The position numbers were made by a program, and so were the translations under genes. A stretch of 64,000 bases of DNA from Prorocentrum cordatum (Eukaryota; Sar; Dinophyceae; Prorocentrales; Prorocentraceae): the NCBI GenBank assembly GCA_963575745.1, contig CAUYUJ010000381.1:424812-488811 (forward strand), given 5' to 3'. Of the stretch, positions 20,341 to 30,616 are shown one piece after another (positions within the stretch are counted from its first letter, which is position 1; each line of letters starts with the position of its first letter). The notes under the pieces were generated by a model. It was not told the DNA's origin, did no database searches, and worked only from the letters and a program-made list of their open reading frames with translations.

Positions 20341-20398
20341 GCAGGAACGCCGCGTGCGCGTGCGCGCGCGTGCGCGCGCGCGCGTGCGAGCGCGAAAC
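20341..20398. repeat. Alternating CG/TG tract
   Basis: GCGCGTGCGCGCGCGTGCGC-type alternating purine-pyrimidine sequence, which can adopt left-handed DNA. Beyond it, to 21.6 kb, there is only a small tandem motif (GGGCCGCCAGCAGCGCA at about 20653 and 20673, and a CGCCAGTAGCG relative near 20732) and no gene. Confidence 0.8.
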
Positions 20399-20749
20399 AA
20401 GCGTGGGGACGAGGGGCCAGCTCTCGGACGTGGGGAGCTGCACGGGCAGAAGAAGACTACCCACACGGGCCAGTAGCGCAGTCGCAGCGAGATGGTCGTG
20501 TGCGGGGGGGGTGCACCCATTTGGCCATAAAACCGGCTCGAGGGAGCTTGTCCGAAGGTGTTGCATTGCGCACCGACAGCCGAAGACGAATCCAAGGCTG
20601 AAGCCGCACAAACAATTGGGTAGGGCCCACCCTGCAGATTGACAAGGGCATTGGGGCCGCCAGCAGCGCACGAGGGCCGCCAGCAGCGCATGATGTTGTC
20701 TCACATCGTGAGATGGTCGTGTGCATGAGGGCCGCCAGTAGCGAGCTCC

Positions 20750-21595
20750 TCCCTTCACGTAAAGAACGGCATCCTTCACTGGCACCAAACTAGGAAGTAG
20801 GCCAAAGCGCAGGCTCCAGCATCCAGGTAAATGGAAGGAGGAACTGTGTTAGGAAGACTGGAGCTTTGCGCGCAAATGGCTGCACATCGTCCCAGATTGA
20901 AAGCAGTAGACGACATATAGAGATCCCCAAGCGAAACGATACCGACAGCAACGCAATGAGAAAACGATGGAGAGGAAGATGAGCATATCGAGGGCTGGGC
21001 TCGGTAGAGTGCAGTCTAGGGTCATCGTTTTAATGCACCTCTCTAATTCTCAAAACGTGCTGACGACGAGCTTGGCTTACTGAGTGTAGAAAGCGCTGGT
21101 TGCCATCGAATCCCAAGCGCATTCCCGCACTCGCCACGCGTAGCACACATTCACTGTTGTTGGGCTTCCCGCGTTGCTGTGTCAAGACATGTTGCGCTGT
21201 GATGGGTACACATAACACTCAAACACAATATGCCATTGGATAGGTGCGTACCCGACAGGGCGTTCATCCTTAGCAAATGCACCAGAACGACCACCTAGAC
21301 CTTTACCCCAGCAGCCCCCCCTTGGGCCGCACGCCACCAAACAGCGCGAGCATGGCAGTGATCACGCGTGTTAGCGATTGTTTTTTGTTCGTAGGTTTGG
21401 ATGGTTGCTTATGACAGCCATCACTGGCCCCTTCTATCCACGGTGCCAACGGGATAAAGCAATCAAGTGTAGTGGTTTAGAGTGGTGCAGAGCACGTAGC
21501 TCCACTACCTGTTTTTTCGCTCTGGGATGCAGAGTTGAGACGACTAAGCAATCTACGTCGTTGCCCCCCGCTAGTGCAGAACAGTTGTTTTTTAT
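20750..21595. other. Stretch without recognised features
   Basis: Only short overlapping frames occur here. No repeat, RNA or gene is recognised. Confidence 0.4.
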
Positions 21596-21965
21596 TGAAT
21601 GGCCTTCGGCCCATCCCGCCACCGCGCCTGGTCTGTGGGTCAGAGGGCTCTAGGGGGCCTCTTGGTGGCAGCTTTGTGGCCTTTGGGGGGCCTCTTGGTT
21701 GCCTCTTGTGGGCCTCTTGGCTCCTCGGGGCCCTTCGGGGCCGAGAGCTCGAAATGTCCGTTCGGGTTCCCAATCTGGGACCCCTCTTGGAGCCGTCTTG
21801 GGCGCTTCTTGGGCCGTCTTGGGGCCCTCGTGAGGTCATATTGGGCGCCTTGTGGCGGTCGTTCGGCGACTCGAGGCCCTCTTGGACCGTCTTGGGGGCC
21901 TCCTGTGAGCTCTCTTGGCCCGTCTTCGGGCCGTCTGGGGTCCGAAAGTCACGCGAGAAGCGGGG
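21596..21965 (+). repeat. CTTGGGGCC-type degenerate repeat block
   Basis: After GGCCCATCCCGCCACCG (about 21609) come degenerate repeats of CTTGGGGCC, GGGGGCCTCTTGG and GCCGTCTTGG. The same opening motif recurs near 33288. This repeat type also fills the introns of genes A and B. Confidence 0.65.
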
Positions 21966-22074
21966 GTGAGCGGCGCCAAGCCCAGATCTGGGCCCCTTGA
22001 AGACCCATTAGGATTGATGTCTGAGGCCTAGGGGATCAGGAAAAGGCCCTGAGGAGAGGCTAAGGGTGGCATAA

Positions 22075-22185
22075 ACACACATATCTATATATGTATACAG
22101 ATGCACCTACACATACACATACATATGCGTATGCATATACATCTGTAGATGTGTGTATATATATATATATATATAGATTCCCCAA
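22075..22185. repeat. TA/CA-rich microsatellite
   Basis: ACATATGCGTATGCATATAC-type sequence followed by (TA)9. An inverted pair, ACAGATG near 22098 and CATCTGT near 22140, could form a small hairpin. Confidence 0.8.
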
Positions 22186-22459
22186 AAGTGCTTGATCTTA
22201 GGGTGTTTATTCCCTCTTCTAAGGGACTGGGACCGTCTGCGGGCCCGGCCGGCGGTCCCGTTCCCGTCAGTCGCCCCCCCATCCTTTTCAAAGGCCTTTC
22301 TGCGGACCCCGGCGGCCCCGTTACCGTCCGTTGCGGCACCACATAGCTTAGCAGTGCTGGGTGGAGATTGGCCTCCAGGAGCTGATCGCGTGGGCTCCCG
22401 CGGGAGCCTACGAACCGGGTGGGCGAGGGCATCGACCTCGTTCATGTGGTCAGTGTGAA

Positions 22460-22738
22460 ACAACAGTTTGCGCCACATGTATTGCACCACGTAGCTTGCA
22501 CCGCATAGTTTGAGCCACATAGCTTGCAACGTAGCTTACACCACTCAGCTTGCACCACATAGTTTACAACGTACAGCTTGCACCACATAATTTACAACGC
22601 ACAGCTTGCACCACGCAGATTGCACCACATAGCTTACACCACAGATTCTGAACCACAAAGGTTCCACAGCATAGGTTGCACAAGCAAGCTTGCACCACGT
22701 GGCTTACACCATAGAGCTTGCACCACATAGCTTAGGCA
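22460..22738. repeat. Degenerate ~20-bp repeat of TTGCACCACATAGC type
   Basis: At least ten variants of GCTTGCACCACATAG and CTTACACCAC occur in a row with irregular spacing. Related motifs appear at 2.48-2.60 kb and 3.86-3.94 kb. Confidence 0.75.
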
Positions 22739-22784
22739 TCCACACTACAAAAACTCACTGATTGGAGTCCACTCTGGTTGACAT

Positions 22785-22970
22785 TGTATATACACTTCCG
22801 AATGTATATGTATATGAATAAGTGTACACATATGTACACATTCCTATCTGTATGTGCATTCATGTGTCATGAATATATACCTATGTGCGTGCGCATACAT
22901 ATAAATATACACATACCTAAACACATCATATGACAGATGTATACATATACATATACATGTGTATGCACAT
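22785..22970. repeat. TATG/TACA-rich microsatellite
   Basis: Imperfect ATGTATATG and CACATATG repeats with no coding potential. The following 23.0-23.6 kb is GC-rich with no recognised gene. Confidence 0.75.
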
Positions 22971-23644
22971 CAGAGGGTTTCTCGGGGGGCTCCTGGAAGG
23001 GGTGCAGCGCAAGAGAGGGTAACGAAGAGGTTGGAGGGGATAAATGAATGGTTCTCCGATTGTGGCCCTTCCTCTTACTGTGTCCAGCTTCCTGGGAGCG
23101 TGTGCGCGTGCGGAGGTCCCCCCCCCCGGCCCCCGTGATTGCGCCAACGATACTTGCATAAGAAATAAGCCAAGGCTCTGATTGGGGGCGGCCAAGATGG
23201 GGATGATGACCAAGGGAGGCGGTACCATGGCCTTGGCCATGATCTCTCTGTGGATTTCCTAGCCACCTCTGATTTGTTGTTCAATACGTGCCTCGGTTCC
23301 CCCCTCGTCCACGCACGTGCCCTGGGCCATGAGTTGCGAGACCCCCTCTTGGACGCCCCCCCTCTTGGACGCCGATCTGAAGGACTGAGCCTGTCTAAGT
23401 GCCTAGGCATCGCTCGGACGTGTGCATTTTTCCTTCGGCGAGGACCATCGAGGAGCACCCTTGATCAGTTGGCACAACAAAAACCACGCACGAAACCGAA
23501 AAAGGCACAGGGAATGGACGTCCGAGCGATGGCCAGGTGCGGCGTCGACTGGCGAGGGCCCCAGGGACTTCGGGGGTTGCAGGTTTGAGGCGGCCACGGG
23601 CCGTGCTCTCTCCACGACGCTGAGAGTCTGGCGAGGCTGACAAA

Positions 23645-24303
23645 GGAGGAGCAGGAGGAGGGGCAGCATCAGCAGGCGTCGGATCTGCAGAAGGAGGAGA
23701 AGGGGAAGTAGGAGGATCGAGGAAGCGCAATCCTGTATCAAGGTGGATGAGCCGCGGTTCCCGCTTCCATGCAAAACCGATTCGCTCCGTGGCCTAATCA
23801 GCCGGCATTGGCCTCATGATTCGATGTGTACCTTTCCCCGTTCCGTGCCAGGGTGCGCCCGATAAGGAGGAGGAGGACGAGGAGGAGGAGGAGTAGCAGG
23901 AGGAGGAGAAGGAGCAGGAGGAGGAGAAGGAGAAGGAGAAGGAGAAGCAGGAACGGGATGAGCGTGTGGAGGATTTGTTTTTGTTCCGCCGAGAGTTTTC
24001 ATTACGGGTCAGAGCAAAAGAGCTGGTTGATTCCTCTCTGTTTCTTCTGCATAGGAGCCCCTGATCTGGGATGGCGCCCCTCCCACAAACGCGTCGGTCG
24101 ACCCTTGGACGTCCGATGTTTGGATCCGTTACATGAGCTCTTACTCAGAGTACAGCGCTGACACTGGGCGTGCGTAGGCGGCGCACCGACGAGCGGGAGG
24201 ACGAGGAGGAGGAGAAGGAGGATGAGGAGGAGAAGGGGGAGGAGGAGGAGGAGGAGGAGGAGGAGGCGGGGGAGGAGGATGGGGAGGAGGAGGATGGGGA
24301 GGA
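23645..24303. repeat. Tandem duplication, unit 1 (659 bp)
   Basis: Matches 24304-24962 almost base for base at a fixed offset of 659. It contains a non-repetitive core (GGCCTAATCAGCCGGCATTG near 23791) and two GGA tracts. Differences seen: CAGAAGGAG versus CAGAACGAG, and TTTTTGTTCC versus TTTTTATTCC. Confidence 0.95.
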
Positions 24304-24968
24304 GGAGGAGCAGGAGGAGGGGCAGCATCAGCAGGCGTCGGATCTGCAGAACGAGGAGAAGGGGAAGTAGGAGGATCGAGGAAGCGCAATCCTGTATCAA
24401 GGTGGATGAGCCGCGGTTCCCGCTTCCATGCAAAACCGATTCGCTCCGTGGCCTAATCAGCCGGCATTGGCCTCATGATTCGATGTGTACCTTTCCCCGT
24501 TCCGTGCCAGGGTGCGCCCGATAAGGAGGAGGAGGACGAGGAGGAGGAGGAGTAGCAGGAGGAGGAGAAGGAGCAGGAGGAGGAGAAGGAGAAGGAGAAG
24601 GAGAAGCAGGAACGGGATGAGCGTGTGGAGGATTTGTTTTTATTCCGCCGAGAGTTTTCATTACGGGTCAGAGCAAAAGAGCTGGTTGATTCCTCTCTGT
24701 TTCTTCTGCATAGGAGCCCCTGATCTGGGATGGCGCCCCTCCCACAAACGCGTCGGTCGACCCTTGGACGTCCGATGTTTGGATCCGTTACATGAGCTCT
24801 TACTCAGAGTACAGCGCTGACACTGGGCGTGCGTAGGCGGCGCACCGACGAGCGGGAGGACGAGGAGGAGGAGAAGGAGGATGAGGAGGAGAAGGGGGAG
24901 GAGGAGGAGGAGGAGGAGGAGGAGGCGGGGGAGGAGGATGGGGAGGAGGAGGATGGGGAGGAGGAGGA
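24304..24968. repeat. Tandem duplication, unit 2 (659 bp)
   Basis: Second copy of the unit beginning at 23645. Identity ends in the GGA tract at about 24968, where unrelated GC-rich sequence begins. The few differences point to a very recent duplication, with breakpoints inside the GGA repeats. Confidence 0.95.
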
Positions 24969-25134
24969 GGAGTTTGAGTGGCCGGTCCTCCGGGCGCTGC
25001 GGCGCCCATCCTCGCGCAGCCCGCTGGGGCTGGGGCCGCCCGCGGCGGGGCTGCGCGCTCGGGGGGCGCGCGCTGGGCGGTGATCCCCGCGAGTTTTTCT
25101 ATGAGGAGCTGCTCGGGGCGCCCGCATCTCCAGA

Positions 25135-25480
25135 AAGAGGGCTCCTCCTCCTCCTCCTCCTCCTCCTCTTTCTCCTTCTCCTATTCCTCATCCTCCTCAT
25201 CATCATCATCATCCTTGACCACACCCTCCTCCGCATCCTTCTCCTCTCCCACATCCCGCCCCCGCTGTGCTTGCTCTCTCCCTCCTCCCTCTTCCTCTTC
25301 CGCCCCCTCTTCTTATTCCCCTATCGTACCATTATCCCTTCCGCATAATCTCCCCACCCCCTGAACCTTCTCCATGCCTCCTCTCACCCTCACCCTTTCC
25401 TCCCTCGACATCTCTAACTGCCCATTGCTTGTACACCTCCCCTTCTCCTCCCCATTCCTCCCCCTATCCCCCCCGCAGCC
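25135..25480. repeat. TCC-rich polypyrimidine tract
   Basis: (TCC)n grading into irregular CT-rich sequence. It is the reverse-complement type of the GGA tract at 24850-24970, about 170 bases away, so the pair can form a large fold-back. Confidence 0.9.
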
Positions 25481-27403
25481 CACGTCCCTCCGACGAGAAC
25501 GGCACGCTAGGCTTCTGCCAAATACGCTTTGTTTTTGCGAACGAACACCGTCGTCCCCACGGGTCGCCGCGGATTGATCACGCCAGCCCCCAGAGTGTCC
25601 AAGACGGCCCCAGGACGGGACGGAAGACCATTTGAGGCCATGCTGGAAGAATGAGATCCCAACCACGCCCCCGAGGCCTCTGAAAAAAAATGGCACGCGT
25701 GCCGCCTCAAGATCGCCTGGAAGCGCTTGAGGGCACCTGTGAATTGGAGCCCTAGACCCTCCAAAGCGTATCCAGTTCAGAGCGTTCGAAGGGACCTGGG
25801 AAACTGCACCCAGTGCCTACGGCACGGTGGCGGAGTTATGCGACCGCAGGGCTGCGGAAGGTAGGGGCGAAGGACAAGTAGAGAGCGAAGCAGATAGGCA
25901 GCGCGTACAGTGGGGGCGCGCATCAAGAAACCATGCGCTTTTCGTCAGGGTATCCTGGGTTTCTTCGCTCCGCCCGCTGCGCGGTGACTTCCCCTCAGGC
26001 GCACCTCGCGCGCGGGTTTTTCATCGTTGGGTTTCTTGCGAGGGTTTCTTGCGGCAGCGCCCTCACTGTATGTGTGGCGAACCTAGAGAAGCGTGGTTGC
26101 TCACCGACGGCCCCCTGGAGATGGTCGCGGCTGGTCTGAGCACCCAGCGCCGCCTCCAGCGGCGCTTCTCGGGACGCCCGCGCTCCCTGGAGTTCGGGCG
26201 TGTCGAGGGAAGTTTGCGGTTGCTTGTGCATATTATGGGGCTCTGCTAGCGTGTGGTACGGGGGGTGACAGGGCTTTGTAATTGTCCTATTCTTGTTGAA
26301 TCGCGCCTGAGATTATATATTCCATCTGCCTGTGACTGGCCAGTGTTCGCAGCAGGAAGCGCGAACACACGTAAAGAGAATGACGAGGAGAACAAAGGAG
26401 GAGCAGGGATGCAGAAGAGGAGGGGAAGAGGGAGGCGAGTAGGAGCAGGGACTTCGATCTCGCAGTGCGCTCCGCGAAAATGCAGGGCTGACAGGCGCAA
26501 AGCCGTCGCGATGACTGACTGCGTCGCCCGATGTCGCGCCCAGGTTCTGTCGCAACATCGCTCTCTAGAAGGATGGGTCCGGGAAAGAAAGGAAAGAGGT
26601 ACAAGAAGGGAATCAGCAAAGGAAAAGCGGGGGCAGGGAATGAGGGGGAGAGATAAGGGCATGGAGGGCAGGGGGAAGGATGTCGAGATTCATGCGCAGC
26701 TGAAGCCCGCACCCCTCTCACACCTGACTTCCAGGGAGGCGAGATGAGCGGGTGCGTCTTTCACGGGCAGGGAGCTGGTAGCAGGAGCATCCAAGGTGCC
26801 ACCGACCCCAGGCTTCCAAGCTCCAAGTTCTGGAAGGGGGGTGTTTCAGTGGCGGCGATTCAGGGGCGCCTTTGTAATTCAAATGGATCGGCACAGAGGG
26901 GACCATGGTCCTGTTGCCAACTCCGTGTGGAAAAGGGGAGGGGACGGGAAAGGGGATTGGAAGCGCCTGGGGCGAGACTGGGGACGGGAAGCGCTTTTGT
27001 AGAGGGGCAATGAAGGAAAGACGACGAGACGCGGCAATGAACTCACTGAAGGCGAAACACCCGTCCGAACGCAAGGAAACACTGAAGGCACACATGGTTT
27101 CGCTGGAGGTCAAAATTATGCACCTTCCATGGAGAGGGTAGTGGGCGGCAGGGCGGTGCCCGAGAAAACAACCACTGTCAGCACCAATTTCGCGCGGGAT
27201 TTTTCGGTCTGGACCGGTCCGTGCTCCGTATCTTCTTTTCTGGGTCCAGTTCTAAGCGTGCCTTGGGAGGTCAGAGATTGGCGCAGGCGACGGGGAATCT
27301 CAGGATTCTCGGGGTGAAGCTTGTTCTCCTTCGGCCACCCGAGCGCGCAGATTCGGGCGCTTTCCGTTTTGGGCGCCACCTGTTCGTTCTTCGCAGCAGT
27401 GCC
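25481..27403. other. Stretch without recognised gene
   Basis: Short open frames on both strands with no domain. GGGTTTCTT recurs at about 25968, 26028 and 26042. A purine-rich segment (26370-26440 and 26580-26690) is present. Nothing else is supported. Confidence 0.4.
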
Positions 27404-28280
27404 ATGGCAGACGCGGCCTTCGCGACTGGCCCTGTCGCGGCCCTAGAGAAGAAGGCCGGCGACACCAACGGAGGACCTCACGGGCCAAAGTTTGCAGGCC
27501 GACGGCCGCATGGCAGTGCTGGGGGTCGAGCAGCCGGGTTTGGATGCCAAGGCGGCATCAGTTGAGAAGAACTTTCCAGATGCAATTTCGACGACGGGCC
27601 CCCGTGGCACCCTGCAAGAACGACTTCGCATTGTTGGAACAATCGCTTCTGGCGGTGGAGTTCAAGATTCTTGTCGTCTTTGGGTTTCTGGCCATTTCCG
27701 TGCTGTACTTGGTCGCACTGGCCAACAGACGTGGCAGCAGGCGCAGCTGTCCGTTCCATCGCACTTGCTAGTCAACACGACAGCCAAGTTCGACAATACC
27801 AGCCAAAGTTCTTCAACCACTTCGCCAGGGAAGAGCTGACCAAGGAGTGCAAGACCAGGTTCTTGCCGCAGGATCTGAGTTGGCATGATGCCCGTCCTCT
27901 CCGCTTTCACGCAGACCATCGGCAGCGCTTCATGTCGCGGTGGCGGACGCCTGTGGCACAGCACCTGAAAACAGGAGCAGCACTTTCGACATCACCCTCA
28001 ATCTTTGCGCCAATGGTTTCCGCGACGAGTTCCCCATCCGCGCGCCATCGGACCACCTCCCCTGGGCCACGGGCGAGATCGACACGTTCGGGCGTCTCCA
28101 GCTCAAGGCGAATGATGCGCATCTGCGCTTCTGGAGAATCACCAAGGAGACCATGCAGCAGCGGATCGATTCCTGTCGGCCGTGGCAAACTACGCGACCA
28201 GCTACTTGGACACTGTCGCCAGCGGCCTCCGGGGCGCATGCCTTGACTTCGCGTGCCAGGTCGAAGTCATCACGTTCTAG
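27404..28280 (+). pseudogene. Decayed gene for a single-pass membrane protein (unknown family)
   Basis: Coding character moves between frames along one strand: ATG at 27404 (MADAAFATGPVAALEKKAG), then DGRMAVLGVEQPGLDAKAA near 27500, then a membrane segment FKILVVFGFLAISVLYLVAL near 27660-27720, then YQPKFFNHFAREELTKE near 27800, then FDITLNLCANGFRDEF near 27990, and finally ANYATSYLDTVASGLRGACL ending at a TAG at 28278-28280. At least four frame changes are needed. It is either a degraded gene or a real gene with many assembly indels or short introns. The family is not recognised. Confidence 0.5.
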
Positions 28281-28814
28281 AACCGCGTTCTCTTCATCGG
28301 AACCTTCGCTTACCACGCCTGATTCTGCGCTGGCTGATGGCCTAGTGGCCAAGTGCGCCAACAGCTTTCCCCCCCCTCCCCCTGGCTTGATGTTGTTTGA
28401 TCGCATGCCCGTGGGTTCTTCAGTGCAGGTCGCGCCTGTCGCCATGGCCAATGCTGCTGCCCGACGCCACATATTCCGCGGACTGCGAAGGACAGACCCA
28501 TGGGGCCTGCGCTGATCTTTCAATGCTCCACATCGGCGATGGTGTCTCCAGTGTCGGAGGCATGGACACTCTGTGCGCGCGCGGGCGGTCTCGTCGAGGC
28601 CGCGCTAGCTGACCTTGCCCGCTGGTTCCGCTCGGCCAGTCGCCGTGTGATTCAGGAAGGTGGCGCGCTCATGAGTGTTCTGATTAAGGGCCGCGTAATC
28701 TTGCAGCCACGAACGTCCGAGCTTCGAATCCGCGCGAGCCCCTGCGGGCTTCTTATGGTGATCCTTACGGTCCCTTAGCGTCGCCGCCAGCCACAGCGTT
28801 TCTCGGCCAAGCTT
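28281..28814. other. Stretch without recognised gene
   Basis: GC-rich with short frames. No feature is supported between the decayed gene and the GT microsatellite. Confidence 0.4.
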
Positions 28815-28848
28815 GCGCGCGCGTGTGCGTGGGCGTGTGCGCGTGTGC

Positions 28849-28885
<37 letters not shown>

Positions 28886-28898
28886 TGTGCGCGTGTGC

Positions 28899-28936
<38 letters not shown>

Positions 28937-28949
28937 GTGTGTGTGTGTG

Positions 28950-28982
<33 letters not shown>

Positions 28983-29011
28983 CTGTGTCTGTGTGTGTGT
29001 GTGTGTGCGCG
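28815..29011. repeat. GT microsatellite
   Basis: About 200 bases of (GT)n with GC and CT interruptions. Confidence 0.95.
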
Positions 29012-29037
29012 CCCCTCTGCTACACCACGCTGAACCG

Positions 29038-29270
29038 TCCAGTGGGCCGCCCAGCGTTGTTACCCGGCGTCTGCACCTTTCGGTGCTCCCCGCCGCCGCC
29101 CTTCGCGACGTACCTCCCGTGTGGGACGCGCGTCGCTCACTCACTGTCCCCTGCACCACTTCGGTGCTTCTCCGACGAATCACACTGGACCTCCCAGTGG
29201 GTCGCCCCTGCGTTGCTACCCGGCTTCCGCACCTCTCGCTGCTCCCATCTTTCTGCGGCGGCCCCGTGCC
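29038..29270. repeat. Imperfect ~154-bp tandem duplication
   Basis: CAGTGGGCCGCCCAGCG at about 29041 and CAGTGGGTCGCCCCTGCG at about 29194 begin two similar segments (TTACCCGGCGTCTGCACCT versus CTACCCGGCTTCCGCACCT). The C-rich sequence beyond, to 29.75 kb, holds no recognised gene. Confidence 0.6.
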
Positions 29271-29805
29271 GCCTCCACCGTTGCCACTTCCAGTTGCCCC
29301 GCGCTTCCTCGCCCGCGCTGCTGTTCCGCCCCGCCGCCTGCGGGCGCCTGGGAAGCTTTGCCCGCTGCCTCCTGCTCCACCTCTCCCCGCCCCCCGGCCA
29401 CCTGGCCTCGGGCGGTCACGCCGCAGTTTTCTTGTCTCTGCCAGCCATCTGGCCGCTGCTCCCGCCCCGCACGGGTCAGTGCTGCGCCTTCTCTTCGGTG
29501 CGCCGCGGTACGTCGTTCGCGGTGTTCCACTGTGCTCCCCGCCAGCCCCAGCCGCTGGCTGCCGCTCCCCGCCACCCTTGCCACAGTGGTTCGCCACGGC
29601 CGCTCACCTCGCTCTGGCCCTGTGCGCCTGGCTGCTGGTGCCCCCCCTGGCTGCTCATCGTCGAACTCTTCGGCGTCTGAGCGTCTCTTCTTCCTCTCGG
29701 CCGTTCCCCCTTCCCTCTTTGCTCGCAGGCCAATTCGCTAGTTAGTGCCCCTATATATCTTCTCGCTGGAGCGGCGGAGTTCGCCATTTCGCCGCTGACG
29801 TAAAA

Positions 29806-30130
29806 AGTGTGTGTTTGTGTGTTTGTGTATATGTGTGTGTGTGTTTGTGTTTGTGTTTGAGGAGGTGTTCGTGTGTGTGTGTGTGTACGTATGTGTGTGT
29901 CTGTGTCTCTATGTATCAGTGTCTCTATTTCTGTGTGTCTCTGTGTCTCTGTGCCTGTGTGTCTCTGTGTCTCTGCGTCTCTGTGTCTGTGTGTCTGTGT
30001 GTCTCTGCGTCTCTGTGTCTCTGTGTTTCTGTCTGTCTGTGTGTCTGTGTGTCTGTGCGTGCGTGCGTGCGTGCATGTGCATGTGCTTGCATGTGCGTGC
30101 ATGTGCGTGCATGTGCGCTCGTGTCTGCGC
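29806..30130. repeat. GT/CT-rich microsatellite cluster
   Basis: TGTGTTTGTGT and GTGTCTCTGTGTCTCTG repeats grading into TGCGTGCATGTGCGTGCATG. Apparent Cys/Val/Leu frames are artefacts. Confidence 0.95.
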
Positions 30131-30280
30131 GCGCGGGGGGCGGGCGCGTCGGGGCAGGGGGGGGGGCGGGGGCGGCATGGCGGCGTCCTGACGGGGGCGG
30201 GCGGCCGCATGGGGATGATCGGTTGTTTAGCTGCCCAAGCAGATGCGCGATGCTTGGATTGAATTATTCCAGACAGGTTG

Positions 30281-30616
30281 CCCAAGAGGGAGCCTCGAGA
30301 CTGCAGCGCAGCGCGCGCGCCGAGATTAAGCCGCGCGCGCCCTGCGCTCCCTGATGCAGTCGCCGCCGACCTCGCGATCCGCGCGGCGTCAGTGACAGGC
30401 GAGCTCTGCCGTTCTCGAACGTCTGATCCCGCCCCGGTGCTCGAGCAGATGGCAGCGCTGCGGCCACCGCCTGGCGACGCCTGGCGACCGGGGTGGCCCA
30501 GCAGGAGCAAATCAAGTCACGAGGTGTTTGAGAGAGAGCTGGCGGCCCAACGGCACATGTCCGTCGCCCTCGACGCCACTTCTGCCACCCCGCAAGTCAA
30601 ACATGGCATGCGCTGA
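30281..30616 (+). CDS. Weak coding candidate, unknown
   Basis: About 111 codons open on the plus strand without an ATG at the 5' end. The segment AVAADLAIRAASVTGELC and the C-terminal SHEVFERELAAQRHMSVALD look protein-like, but no domain is recognised and there is no supporting splice site. It could be an exon or chance. Confidence 0.2.
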   Translation, partial: PKREPRDCSAARAPRLSRARPALPDAVAADLAIRAASVTGELCRSRTSDPAPVLEQMAALRPPPGDAWRPGWPSRSKSSHEVFERELAAQRHMSVALDATSATPQVKHGMR

